The position numbers and the translations under genes were made by a program. This document shows, one piece after another, positions 48,081 to 59,250 of a stretch of 64,000 nt of DNA. This stretch comes from Ancylostoma caninum (lineage: Eukaryota; Nematoda; Chromadorea; Rhabditida; Ancylostomatidae), in assembly GCA_037903475.1 (NCBI GenBank), contig JBAJFG010000621.1:2418001-2482000 (forward strand). The letters are read 5' to 3'. A model generated the notes under the pieces. That model searched no databases. It saw only the letters and a program-made list of their open reading frames with translations, and was not told the DNA's origin. The first letter of the stretch is position 1. Every line of letters starts with the position of its first letter.

Positions 48081-48923
48081 TACAGTCGCGGTTAAAAAGA
48101 TATAATTAGTGGCGCGTTGAGTGCGGAACTTTTCATCATAACTTAACATGTGATTGATCTATTTGGTCAAAATTTTAGGATGTAATGAAAGTCGAAGTAC
48201 TCTTTTCTTCCGCGGCGTGGCATTAACGCAAACAGAAGTATTGCGTTGCAGGGCCAGATTCACATGATAGCGCCTCGTTTGTATCAACTCGTTTCGATTA
48301 GCGGACGAGTTTTTCCAAATCATATTTTGAGTGAGTGATTTGCTGTAATAGTCATGTTCTATAGTTCTTCTCTTCATATAAAGAAATGGGATTTCCAAAA
48401 AACTCAAAAAAGTGGGGAAAAAAGTTTCCAGTACCTCGAACGAAAGGCAACCGTTCCGGCAGAGGACATTTCTGTGATATCCAGTACTAACAACTATTCT
48501 AACACCGAAATGGGAACTGTAACTCTGTCTATATCCTTTAGATACAATAAGACAGATTTTCTGTTAAATTCGATCAGTTATTTTGGCCCCCGCATTTGAG
48601 CAGCGAAGGAAAGTGCCACAATTACATCTGCCGAAAAAATTAGTCAATGATGTGCATGATCTGCATCAACTCTTCATTTTTCTCAGAAGATGGGAGTGAA
48701 TATATTGGACTAAAACAAAAGAAGCCAAGGAAATTCATGTTTAGGCTTAATAGAAACAATAGGATTGAGTTTCTGTCCAGGTAAGCTGCTGGAAGCACCT
48801 ATAGAGCTTCAATACATATCCAAATTTCATTTGAATAGCTCAATCCTGAAGTGAGTTATAACATAACACAAAAAATCCTCTTTTCAAAATGGGGCTTATC
48901 ATATCTTTTTGACCGCGACTGTA
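48081..48923. mobile_element. Tc1-like element, degenerate
   Basis: Ends are CAGTCGCGGTTAAAAAGATA (from 48083) and, on the other strand, CAGTCGCGGTCAAAAAGATA (from 48921), with TA on each side. This resembles the Tc1 end CAGTGCTGGCCAAAAAGATA. The interior of 839 bases has no intact transposase. The flanks carry a tandem TATCGAAGCTT on both sides of the insertion. Confidence 0.75.
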
Positions 48924-49428
48924 TATCGAAGCTTTTCCTGCATTTCTCTATGCGAATACAGAACAGGTCAAATCTTGACGCGCTTTCAGCGAAGAATAGG
49001 CAGAAGCTGCTTGAAAAAGCAGGTTAAAAGTAGGAAGTCTAAAAGGGCAGAAACGACAAAGATGATTCTCCATCATCCAGTTATGGTTGAATCACTGAAA
49101 ATTTGAAATTGAGAGGCGAAACCAATGAATTTGAATGAGGTGGAGCGGAAAGAATGTAGAGACATTTCAAACCCAAATTCTAGAAGCATTATTCAAACAC
49201 GCCATTCAGATGCTCTGCCGTGCGTGCACTTCGTGCGACATGGCAACGCATTCGAGTATAGTATAAGAATTTTGAAAGAATACGAATCTTGAATGCTCAC
49301 GAAAAATGCAACATAAAATACAAGTACTCATCAAATGCATTGCCATGTGCTAGTGACGCATATAATACACGCAACTTCTACAGTTCATCCCCAAAATAAG
49401 CCGCGATATATGAAGTGTTCACACGAAA

Positions 49429-49606
49429 TACAGCCCTTCTCGAAGAGTTCGACGAATTACGTAAATACAGAAATGCCGTGGGACCTAAACGATAGGTGGG
49501 GAGAAAGCATGCTCCAATTAAGAGAGTGAATTAGGCCCCCCGTGATTCTGCGGGTCGCGACGCTATGAAACCTCGGACGCAATTCGTCCACTGACAGGAA
49601 AGGATA
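49429..49606. mobile_element. TA-flanked MITE, ACAGTCCTTGTCGA family, copy 3 (inverted)
   Basis: It starts CAGCCCTTCTCGAAGAGTTC at 49431. Its complement aligns with copy 2 through the shared GAGGTTTCATAGCGT and GGAGCATNCTYTCTCC stretches. The right end is degraded where it meets the next element at 49605. Confidence 0.65.
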
Positions 49607-50048
49607 CTAGGCGGGTCCGACAACTCGTAATGAAATGTATACTGTCGAATTCAGTTTTTGATGCTGATCTTAAATCCGTCTTCCTTATCTGCTGCGGTGT
49701 TCTCTTTGAAGAGTTACGTGGCATAATTTAGGCCTGCTCAAGGCACCCAAAATTTGGCTTCTTGGATGTATTTTGCCAAGAGATCGCGGGAACTTACCTG
49801 GATCCAAGAGAATTTCATAAGCATAATTCAATTTTAATTAGTTGACATGTATGGAATAGTTTTCGCTCATATTCATAGCAGAATATAACTCGAAAGTCAG
49901 GTTTGGCCAGTCTAGACAAGCTGAGATTATGGAACGTAGCTCTTCACAGAGATGTCTGCAGCAGATAAGGAAAATGGAGTCAAGATCAGCACCAAAAACT
50001 TAATTCAACGGTATACATTTCATTACGAGTTGTTGGACCCCCCTAGTA
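49605..50048. mobile_element. Foldback MITE with 130-base arms
   Basis: Arms start CTAGGCGGGTCCGACAACTC (49607) and, on the other strand, CTAGGGGGGTCCAACAACTC (50046). They stay alignable for about 130 bases through CGTAATGAAATGTATAC and CTTATCTGCTGC. TA lies on each side. There is no coding capacity. Confidence 0.78.
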
Positions 50049-50063
50049 TCGTTCCCTTTTAAG

Positions 50064-50329
50064 AAAAAATGTCGGAAGAACCGCAGCAGAAGGAGATCGC
50101 GATCGTGTGTTTACGAGGCTGGAGACGGGGAGATAAACACATTCGGAAAGACCGCAGCAGAACGTTTTTTGCTGCAGTTCTTCCGAATCCCACTGGACTG
50201 GCTCGGAAGAACCGCAGCAGAATAGATTTGTTTAGGGAATGGTTCGAAGGACCGCAGCAGGAAACCGGAAGAATCGCAGGCCACCTGTCGGTTCCTCCGG
50301 TTTCCTGCTGGTCCTTCCGAAAAATTGCC
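50064..50329. mobile_element. MITE-like repeat built of GGAAGACCGCAGCAG motifs, copy B
   Basis: This is the same family as 27520-27745. The left end is AAAAATGTCGGAAGAACCGC and the right end on the other strand is GGCAATTTTTCGGAAGGACC. The motif GGAAGRACCGCAGCAG recurs at 50073, 50146, 50209 and 50248, with inverted versions near 50175 and 50300. ORFs on both strands are repeat artefacts. Confidence 0.65.
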
Positions 50330-50724
50330 TGAGCATCTTTTTGACAAGGACTGTGCCTGAAAGTCAAGAGTAGCCTTCAAACCATGAAGTATTGTCTCCA
50401 CTTGTGTAGAGCCTTTACACGAATCTATTATTGTTCTGTGATGTTTCACCTCACCTTGTATGAAAAATTCTAGTGGTCACGCGCACGCACCTCACCACCT
50501 GTTCCGCCTGGCTACAACAAGAATTGCGAGGATCGAACGAGAAAGGTGCTATTAACAAGATGTGTGAATACACACAGGAGCTTACGATACATCTGTTTTT
50601 ATGTTCTTGTTCCGAAGAAAATTGAGAAACCGCTCATGAAATGACAGGATTTAAATAATTTGTAAGTGGTTGATGACACCCGTGAATAACGAAATAAAAA
50701 GTGAATAGTTAATGATCATTCCTA

Positions 50725-51088
50725 TCAACATAGTTGCAGTCGGAAATTCAAGTAGGTGTCTAACTTGTTCACCGGCCCTGACATTGCAATGCCATTCTTC
50801 CTGCATTTTGGATAGGCATCAGGCAATATAGGCGCTGGTATTCCAGACGAAAATTCCCTAGTTAGTGTTACTGCCGTTTTGTTCAGTGCCTCGGTATTAA
50901 GCTCTTCTTCAAAATAGCCGGAATTCTTCAGCATCCAAATATGGTGAAACAGGAATGGCTCAACTCCTCCGCAACGCGCTCAAAAAGAATGTGTCTTCGT
51001 AATCTCAAAAACTCCATTCCGAAACGAGTTATAAGGGTGCGACGCGTTTTCACGTCGCTGATGCAAAAGCGCGTAGGGTGTGTCCTTT
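50725..51088 (-). pseudogene. Terminal coding segment with one in-frame TGA, unknown
   Basis: The minus-strand acceptor CTAATCTTTGCAG ends before 51088. One frame runs 121 codons to a TGA at 50725. It starts KDTPYALLHQRRENASHPYN, has TGA at 50982-50980, then continues CGGVEPFLFHHIWMLKNSG and ends KLDTYLNFRLQLC. Both parts read like one soluble or secreted protein; TGG to TGA would explain the break. A second frame from the same acceptor is open for 54 codons. No family was recognised. Selenocysteine is unlikely with no SECIS seen. Confidence 0.35.
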
Positions 51089-51576
51089 CTGCAAAGATTA
51101 GGAGCACTATTGTATTTATAGCAAATGTGTCGTGGGATGACGAGGCTCGCATCCTCTAGGAAAGCCTATGCTACACCCCAAACGAAGCCAATTCGGAGAC
51201 TATGGGGCATTCAAAAAAGGTGAGACACTATGTATATCTCGAGATAACACACAACTTATGGAGAACTCTATGCAAGGGACTCATCAACAAGTACGTACTG
51301 AAAGACAAGAATCACAGAACATTTTTGACGTTATTAGCGGTATTCGATGTTAAAATGGTATGTTGTTCTAATGGATTCTAATTTAGGAGAATAAAAGTCT
51401 GCGTTCTCGGACAGGAATGGATGTCCGCTTGAATAAAGAATCACTTGAGATCCATGCGTCACTACATGCACCATCATGCACATCTCAATAAAGATGAAAA
51501 AGATGTAAAATCCGAAAAAAAAATAAGCAGAACGGGAAAAAACGCGGATAGAACCAGTGGAAATTGCCGAGGTTAG

Positions 51577-51990
51577 GACTCGTACTTCGAGGACACTTGG
51601 GAGAGGACATGTGACCGCTACAAACCCGCGGGAGATTCATGCACCTACTTTTTCAATGTGAGATTTTCAACATGGAACCAGAGTTATCACATTAGCAAAC
51701 TCCATTACAAAATTGAAAACAAGAATCAGTTCGTTAGCTGTGTTCATGAATTTGCTTTGAGTGCTAAGAAGGTGCGGTCAAAGTACGAAAACAGCTTAGA
51801 ATGCTACTTCTGGAAGAATACCGAATTGTTACTGACCCAAACATTACCCGAGCAGTCACTCGAATACTCGAATATATACAGCAGTGTTTGGACGAATATC
51901 CAGAAGGATAACGAACTCTACATTTCATTCTCTTATTCACCGACCCCATTACATGGTATAAAAGTCCATTCTATACATTCTAATATTTGA
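51577..51990 (+). CDS. 137-codon open frame, possible extracellular domain exon, unknown
   Basis: Open from just after a TAG at 51574 to TGA at 51988. It reads FEDTWERTCDRYKPAGDSCT, later FSTWNQSYHISKLHYKIE and SLECYFWKNTELLL. Four cysteines and an N-Q-S glycosylation site suggest an extracellular fold. The acceptor before 51577 (GCCGAGGTTAG) is poor, and a GTATAA near 51955 is a weak donor. The length is unusual for chance in AT-rich DNA, but no family was recognised. Confidence 0.35.
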   Translation, partial: DSYFEDTWERTCDRYKPAGDSCTYFFNVRFSTWNQSYHISKLHYKIENKNQFVSCVHEFALSAKKVRSKYENSLECYFWKNTELLLTQTLPEQSLEYSNIYSSVWTNIQKDNELYISFSYSPTPLHGIKVHSIHSNI

Positions 51991-53435
51991 ATGACTTTTC
52001 GAATATTCTATGACTCATCCAGTACTCAGTAAACAATTATCACTCACGAGTTCGGCCTACTGAAGAAATCCAGTAGACATGTTCCAAATCTAATTATATC
52101 TCAATGTACTATGGAAGACACTCCCAATTTACCGCGCAAACCAGATGGAGGATTGGCTGCTGCGTCTCTACGAAATCAGTTTAGAGTAATGACGTGAAGA
52201 CCCTGGAGACTCCTAAACTCGCCAATGAGGTGACGCAGCCACTGATGTGTGCATCGCTGCTACGTTTTTGTCCATAAGGGACGGATCTACTGAGGGGATT
52301 ACCTTTTACTCAGTATCTTTCTGGGTGACAAAAAAAGCGTAAGGCCACGTTTTGATTTTCGATTTGCAAGACTTGATAAGGAAATGGCCGAAACAAAAGC
52401 GTTCAAAGACCTTTTGCAATTTGATTGTTTTTGGAAGATTTCCGGTATTCAAACAGTGATTGTATCAGTACAGGGCACTAACAATGTCACTGCATTTCAA
52501 AGATCCTGTCTTTACCTGTCATAATTTTAATATATGTAAAACACCCTAGAATGGATCTTCTCTTTCTCTTTTTGTAAAGTGAAAAAAGAAAAAACAGTTA
52601 ATAATAGCCGGCCGTGCTAAATAATTCTCATAAAATACGGTGGAAGTCTGATTACGTGAGGAGAAACTGAGGAAAACACCCAGAAGTTGCTTAAAAAGTC
52701 GTTCAGTGGAGTCTTCTGGTTCATGTCCACTAAAAAAACCACAGGGTTCTGAATATGCAGAAGGTACTAGTTCGCAAGAAAGAACATTTCCAGTTAGCTA
52801 TTCATGTAGCGCCAAGCCTTTGTTATTAATTCGATTGCTATTTATTTCGGCATATATTGACCTTAATATTTCGAGCACAATGCAACATCATCACAGGCAA
52901 ACAACAAAGTAGCAACACTACATGAGAAAGATGTCGATGAATGAATTTAAATCCGATGCAATGTAGCTGAACTGCGAATCTTATTGGAGTTGCAAGGCAC
53001 TTTCGACAGACAAAGGACTTGATCCCATCCTCTTCAGTGGCTGGTAGTTACAGGGCAAGTGAGTGATTTTCAGCTAGAGGACTTATATGGACAATCAAAT
53101 CAAGTAATTAAAACAAATGATTAACATTTCGGTTACCTTTCTGGCTCATATCTCCTTTTCCCTTCTACCTTCATTATTTTCCTCTTCAGCCTTCTAGTAA
53201 AATAACAGCGCCCTGATGGCGTAACAAGGTTAACTAAGTGGGAATGAAGCTCAGAGACAGAACTACATATCTTGGATTAGAAACACTTTCTTTTAAATAT
53301 TGATCGCTGCACAGCCTGATACAATTCCATATGCTCGTCACATATGGTTGCCCACAGTGCCTCGATAGGGACAGCTTCGAGACACAGACAGATCACAGAG
53401 AAAAGGCCCACTAGTCGCAATTACTAGAGCATTCC
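51991..53435. other. No supported gene
   Basis: Unique AT-rich DNA with no matched exon pair, repeat or RNA gene was seen. Confidence 0.3.
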
Positions 53436-54739
53436 CTAGGAACAGCCGGATTTTAGCAGACCAGGGCGTGTTGTCAGTTGAGCCATAGCGCTGGCACTAC
53501 TACCGTTTCCATAAAACACCGGTAGAGGACCATTGACCATTATTTTGAACATTGATTGATCTAGAAAATTTTGTAATGTAGGCATGAAGTAATACAGAAC
53601 AACAACACAAAAGTAATGAGCTGGATGTCGGTAATAAGGCTCATGGCCGTTCTTATGTTCCTGGATAACACTGTTGAATCCCAATCCTCTCACTATCTGA
53701 AAAGTGAACGAGGTCAACTCCGCAGATCAAAACGAGATGTGTACATATATTCGGAAGCAATCTCTAAGATGATGCTGTTCTACGTAAATCATTTTTGCAT
53801 GAGAAGCTCAGGAGAGTGCGTCAAGATCTTCTATTGCGCTCTACACGATTTCGTGCTTCACGATGGTAGGGGCAAACTGCTCAAGTGGCCAAGTATGTAG
53901 GTAAAGCGTCTGATTATATTTATTTACACATATATATATATATTCTATATTAGAGAGTTGTATTTTATATAGAGTTGTATTTATTTTATTTAATATTCTG
54001 TAGTTGTTCTATATCAGAGAGTTACATATTTTATTATTACAGAGCTGGCATCTGCGTAGAGCAGCAAATATGCACAAGCGAGATTTTTTTTAGAAGTTCA
54101 AAATTTGACAGGTTCATACTTCATAAGAACTGCATTTGCCGTTCCTGAGTAGGGTCTCTTCATCAGGAGATTTGCAGCGGATGTAAAGCCGTAGAAGCTT
54201 GAAATGGGGACATTCTGTTGGAGAAAGATGCAGGGAGTATATAAGTTAGACGTTGGTATGGAGTTATCGCGCAGCTGCAGCGATCGGTGTGAGTTTGCCT
54301 GCTTTGGCTTTATGCTTAAGAATTCTTCCATTATTAGTTTAGACAATAGAGCGCAATACCCGGCAATTACTGTGCATCCGTTTCGAAAATAGTGTTTGCA
54401 GATGACTTAAGTTTCTGACCACAAAACGTCTAATAAGTTCCTCAAGAGTGCGGCTGCGGTTTACTCACGTTTTAGGAGGGTCGCTGGGATCCACATTCCA
54501 GGATAAACCATTCTTGTTGGACTAAAGACCCACTTTCTATCAGCACTGACAACCTTTCTCAGAAAAGTTGGTAGAATATCAGTAGGTCGAATATCTTTAA
54601 ACCCGCCAATTCGTAGATCTTGGTGTTCTTCGTTCCACTCATCCAAAACCCATCCACTCGCCTCCATCTTCTTATTGAATTCTTCAAGCCACGAGACATG
54701 ATTGGCTAATTTCTCCGAGATGTCCTTCGCACTTTGCAT
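53436..54739 (-). CDS. Three-exon gene, intact 208-residue protein, function unknown
   Basis: The ATG at 54739 follows TTAATCAG-ACAAA, a possible cis or trans acceptor. Exon 1 (54739-54469) starts MQSAKDISEKLANHVSWLEE and ends at GTGAGT after PGMWIPATLLK. Exon 2 (54214-54120) follows GCATCTTTCTCCAACAG, reads CPHFKLLRLYIRCKSPDEET and ends at GTATGA. Exon 3 (53696-53436) follows TTCACTTTTCAG, reads IVRGLGFNSVIQEHKNGHEP and YFCVVVLYYFMPTLQNFL, and ends with TAG. Phases 1 and 0 match and the total of 627 bases keeps frame. Exon 1 is acidic with no signal peptide; exon 3 has one short hydrophobic run. No family was recognised. In exon 2 another frame (NVPISSFYGFTSAANLL) is also open, so its reading depends on exon 1 phase. 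Confidence 0.5.
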
Positions 54740-55160
54740 TTTGTCTGATTAAACCTCCTCCTTCAGAAAGCCGTTGTGGAGGTAAAGTTGGTCATCAGTT
54801 GTGCAGCACTTTCCTAGCTCTCAACTCCGCTTAGAATAGTTGAGGACTACGAGCCCCAGGCATTTTGGAGAAGATACCCTCCATAGGCTCAATACCAATG
54901 CTATGAGTCGTTTCCGTTGTCAGTCATCCGGATTTGTATTTATAAAACAAAATTCCGCGAATTAGCTTACAGCACATAACATTGGTTTCACACCAAAAAC
55001 ATGAAACGGGGTGACGTGGATCCTAGCCAAAAGTGGTGTAGGTTGCAGATGTTCCAGGACTGCCAGTAATCGTGACAAACTTCTTAGGACATCGGTACCG
55101 CAATGAGCAAAACGACGGTAAACAATAGAATACCACCGACTACCCCGGAACTTTTGCACG
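54740..55160. other. Upstream of the three-exon gene, no other gene seen
   Basis: This presumably holds the 5-prime UTR and promoter of the minus-strand gene. No TATA box or other motif can be assigned with confidence. Confidence 0.3.
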
Positions 55161-55164
55161 CACC

Positions 55165-55760
55165 TAATATTTATTTACTTACTTATTCACTACGCTCGAA
55201 GCCGCACCAGACACTGAGACATCTAAACTGTGAAAGTAATCTACGATAACTGGATAAGGCAAACGCTGCAGAACCTGCAAAGCCACGCCCCCAAGAAATG
55301 GAAGGCAGGCATTGCTGCGTGAGGAAGAACAGCTGCATTCCGGCTACAGCGAGTATAACTGCCATGTTTCCGCTCCGCTGAGGGGCGCTAGCTGCTGCCC
55401 GGTCAACTGTGGTGTCGTTCAACCTGTGTTCTGCCCCTCATGTTCTGCGTTCTACCCGCTCTTTGCCAGTGACGCCCGGCCCTTCGAAGGTGTAGTACAT
55501 AAGCCGGTGGTTCAGCATCAGAGCTTAATCGTGTCTCCGCTTCGGCGGAGGCAAGGCGAGCTCTGCGAGACTCGTCAGGCTGGTCGAAGTCCGGGTGAAA
55601 CCGTGGGCCAGTGTGCGGACGCGTGCGGGTGCGGCGTGGATCATACGAGTTCTGGAGTATTTTTGATTGAGCTTGGGTAAGCATCCATGTACCCAAATCC
55701 ACCGTAGGAACGCAGCCCTACGGTCAGACTTAGCTGCGATTGAGGTTTGAGGCATGCAAT
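55165..55760 (-). repeat. GC-rich interspersed segment, possible LINE 3-prime end
   Basis: Much more GC-rich than its surroundings and open in several frames on both strands for 70-120 codons. On the minus strand it ends CTTCGAGCGTAGTGAATAAG and then a TAAG/TAAA tail, matching the tails at 9130-9175 and 15753-15790. That suggests the 3-prime end of a truncated non-LTR element transcribed from the minus strand. No reverse transcriptase motif was seen. Confidence 0.35.
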
Positions 55761-56293
55761 ACAGTTCATCGCCCCCGAATCACAGCCTTTGCGGGGCCAA
55801 CACAGGTCGTGGGGCGACAAAAAAAGCTTTAACCTCAGGGTCCAACGTGTTGAAACGTGTTCTGTCTGTGTTCGCCGTCCTGGAATCTCTGAGGTACTAG
55901 GAAGTATCGAACGAAAAAAGAAACAGAGAAGAAGAGATCAGATCGCGGCGATGAAGGATTGAACTAGATAAAGCTGTTGCCGTAACAATCAACGGACAAG
56001 CATTAGCCGACGACAAAGCAGAAGTGGAAGTACGAGAGCAATAGCAAATAGGGAGAAATTTTTTCTGCCAGAAAACGCCGATTATTAAAGAAAGAGTGCC
56101 AACGCTCAAATCCCCCGGTCTCTTTTGTTTCAAAAGTTTGCATTTTATGCATTTGACGTCACGTGAGGTAGTTCTGAAGGTTAGAACCCATCAGATATCG
56201 GTGTTGGTGTGTCGTCACATAAGCTACGAGACAGGCTCACTATCTAAAGCGTAGTGATAATGTGCTCTCCGAAACATTACATGACTTGCTGAC

Positions 56294-57889
56294 CAGGGAT
56301 TTGCGTAATTACGCTTTACGGATTACATTCACGGCCATTTTTGGCGATTTTTTTACGATTTACCAATTAAGAAAAGGCCCAAATTTCGTAACAAATTCGT
56401 AAATAACTACAAGAAACGTCTCGTCATAGAATTTGTGCCTGGGGGTAAATGTGCATGATTTCGCTCTGTGTTTGCATTTTGCAGCAAAGCTAAGAGTGGA
56501 ATGTTTGTTTTGCTTGTAGTTTCTATTATTCGAAGAAGGCGGCATATAGAAATTTCATTATCGCGTTCGTAGGGGAGATCTGTTGGAACAGTGGAACTCA
56601 AAGGTCTGAATGAAGTGCGACAAGAACACAGCATTTTCAGCTCTGTTTCCCTTTTTCCGTAGATGGGACAAGCTGACCGCCCAGCCCAAATCCTTCTTTC
56701 CTTTTTGCCTTATTTTTCTGACTTCAACGGCGGTGTGATGTCGTATGCGAAAAGGTTTTCCCTGGTCGAGCTCTTATGAACCAACTAGTAGTGTCCATGA
56801 ACAATTTGATAAAGTACAAGAAATAGTTCTTTTTAGAGATATAGCAGCAGCTACTTCATTTATAATCGCAGAGGTGTTGAATGCGCATGCGCCCTAAGCA
56901 GTGACGTGCTGGGAGCACTTCAAACTCCTTTGATACCAGTTCACCTACCCCACATGGTGAATGGCTTGGTTCGCACGGAAACACATAGAACCATCGACCA
57001 CGTTTACGTTTACTTCAGAAACACCGACCACGATGGAGAGAATTTTCTCCTATGCAGCCACAAATAATACTCTACATCTGGATATCTTGCTCAAAGTATC
57101 GAGAAAAAAGTTGCCCATTCATCACAATGTTATCACTCTACGGGTTGGGCCATAAATGCGGTAACACAGAAATGTGTGCATGGAAAAAGAATTCATATGT
57201 GATTTAAAACATAGCTGTAGGATTTATTTTTGCTAGGTATTATTTAACATAAGGCAACCCTTCATCTCGGGATATCCCCTATCAGGTCCTATACAGGCCC
57301 CGAGATGCTAAGTGAAGTCGCTGACACGGCGCGCATGTGGTTGTGCTTCAGGTCATACAGCATTTTTTTAAAGTGCTTCCCCAACTGATCCACATTGCGG
57401 AGAGGTTATGAATAAGCCCTTGCCTCGAGCATCACCAAAGTCTACTAAGCTCACTGATTGAGACCCAAGCAAATGAGTGGTCACTCGATGAAACTAATAG
57501 GACCTAAAATGTATTTTTGGTTGAGTCCAGAATTAAACCTGGCTTGTGGGCCGGAGCACTGTTACGGTGAAACGTTGCTGAAGGACATCCCAACTGAGTT
57601 TAACTTCAAGCCAAAACAATTTCCTTCTGAAGAGAAACCAGCGTTGTTACCGTCTTTTTTGGCCCAACCTGTTGTGATAAGATGGCGAAGTTCAGTGATC
57701 AATTCTGCAGTAGATACATATCTCACAATCAGATCATTTTGAGAATGATTTTGTTGTGAAACGAGTTGGAATCATCTGACTCTTTTAATGGTACTCGGAC
57801 CCTCAGTTACACTTACGATTTACGGTGGTTTTAGAAAATTTACGATTTACGATTTACGAAAATTGAAATTTTCGTTACGCACATCCCTG
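56294..57889. mobile_element. hAT-like element, 1.6 kb, with 8-base target duplication
   Basis: Ends are CAGGGATTTGCGTAATTACG and, on the other strand, CAGGGATGTGCGTAACGAAA. CAGGG ends of this form are usual in hAT elements. Flanking octamers TTGCTGAC (56286-56293) and TTGCTGAA (57890-57897) agree at 7 of 8. Near both ends there are TACGATTTAC-type subterminal repeats. Open frames inside are short and show no BED finger or hAT dimerisation domain, so it is non-autonomous or decayed. Confidence 0.78.
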
Positions 57890-58378
57890 TTGCTGAATGA
57901 AAATGATGAACTTGCTTCAACACCATCATAGGCACTGCTTCCAGAATGCATGCCCCGTTCCGAACGCTGGGATTAACCTCGTGCTTTTCCCTTGTCGATG
58001 CAGTTTTCATGTGAAAGTTCACTAAACATTCGGGAAATCTTAGAATATATCTGCAACCTAAAAATTTTGGGAGGATGACAGTAATTGTAAGCTCAGCAGC
58101 TGCAGAATCTTCTAGTTTTCTCCTAACTTTGTCCACTGACTGTGCACACAAGAGTAAATGTTCACCCATTTTCTGAGTTATCTAGTCAAATCAAGAAAGA
58201 AGCATTACAGAGACTAAATATGTTGAAAGAATGAATAAGGGCAGGAGTATGAAGCCCGAATCGAAAAAGCATGAGGTTTCCTCAGCTCGACAGGGACCGC
58301 TGGCATCTTCTGGAATGTTCCATGGTCAACAAAGCTAATCAGCAAAAGCGGTAGTGAGAAACACTTGCTTGAAATGAG

Positions 58379-58614
58379 ATGGGAGGTTCATTTTTACTCA
58401 GAGCACTTACGGCAGTAAGTTCTTCTTGCTGTCTGCAACTGAAACAGTTACAAAAGCAATTGCCGTTACAGTATACTGGCCTTCACGGTCGCCTTGTTGG
58501 CAGCATGGCGAAAGAAAAGAAGCAGGAGAAGTCACCTGAAAAGATCACTGACAAGACCGAGAAGGTGCCCGAGAAAGCTGAGAAGAAGGAAGAGGGGAAG
58601 CTAAACAGATTCTT
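58379..58614 (+). CDS. Candidate first coding exon, Lys/Glu-rich, unknown
   Basis: The ATG at 58379 opens 78 codons up to a GTAATT donor after KLNRFL. The first 40 residues (MGGSFLLRALTAVSSSCCLQ) could be a mitochondrial presequence. A second ATG at 58505 directly follows a CTTGTTGGCAG acceptor-like site and starts MAKEKKQEKSPEKITDKTEK, so the shorter start may be the real one. The rest is low-complexity Lys/Glu. No downstream exon with matching phase 0 is convincing. Confidence 0.35.
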
Positions 58615-58780
58615 GGTAATTCTATCCTCAATTTATAGCAACACTTCAGAGCGTTTTTGAGATAAAGATAATCGGCCCGCATCTTTTCCACTGTCGTGAT
58701 GACAGCCCCTCGCACCGTCAGTTCACTGATTTACTAAAGCTACATTTATAGTGCATCAGAATCCAATCCGGTCGGATAAC

Positions 58781-59202
58781 TTAAAGGCAGGGGCTCACCT
58801 CATTCCGCTTGTTGGAAGTATCTACATATCCTAGACCTTCTCACCATGTTGATCTCGGTTATATACATCAACAGGCTCAAAAACGACGAAAGCCCCACTT
58901 TCGAAGGGTTCAAAGTGGCTAAATTTTTGGAGCCCGGAGGTGGATCGCTCCAAAAAAACAGATCGCTGCGCTGGCTGCCTACCACGGCAGCAGCGTTCGC
59001 CAACGAGTCTCGGTGTGTTCGATCGATAAGATCAACGGCTTCACACGTCAACTCGGGTTGGCAAACTGTTACGGACCCCGTCCCGGAAAACGGGTTTAAA
59101 CACCTTTTTGAGACAAATTACCTATATCGCTGGATTCAGAGTGTCGAGGAGACGCAGAATCTGCCATCACCTCAACCACGAATGTGAGGTGAGCCCATGC
59201 CG
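58781..59202 (+). mobile_element. TTAA-type MITE, copy 1
   Basis: It starts TTAAAGGCAGGGGCTCACCT and ends with the complement GAGGTGAGCCCATGCC. The body shares GGAGCCCGGAGGTGGATCGC, CGATCGATAAGATCAACGG and CAACTCGGGTTGGCAAACTG with the copy at 60899-61316 in opposite orientation. The 113-codon frame here belongs to the repeat. The right TTAA is not preserved. Confidence 0.72.
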
Positions 59203-59250
59203 AATGATAAGTATCGATCATCGTTATCCGACGATCGATACGTATCATTC
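59200..59250. repeat. Imperfect palindrome centred on TTATC
   Basis: CGAATGATAAGTATCGATCA pairs with the downstream complement GATACGTATCATTCG, with arms of about 22 bases. It abuts the right end of the MITE at 58781-59202. Confidence 0.6.

Noticed and set aside
53616..53900. Plus-strand ORF with a signal-peptide-like start (MSWMSVIRLMAVLMF) and RRSKR site, like a small secreted precursor
   Set aside because: It overlaps exon 3 of the minus-strand three-exon gene, which has phase-matched canonical splicing; the plus frame has no splice or family support.
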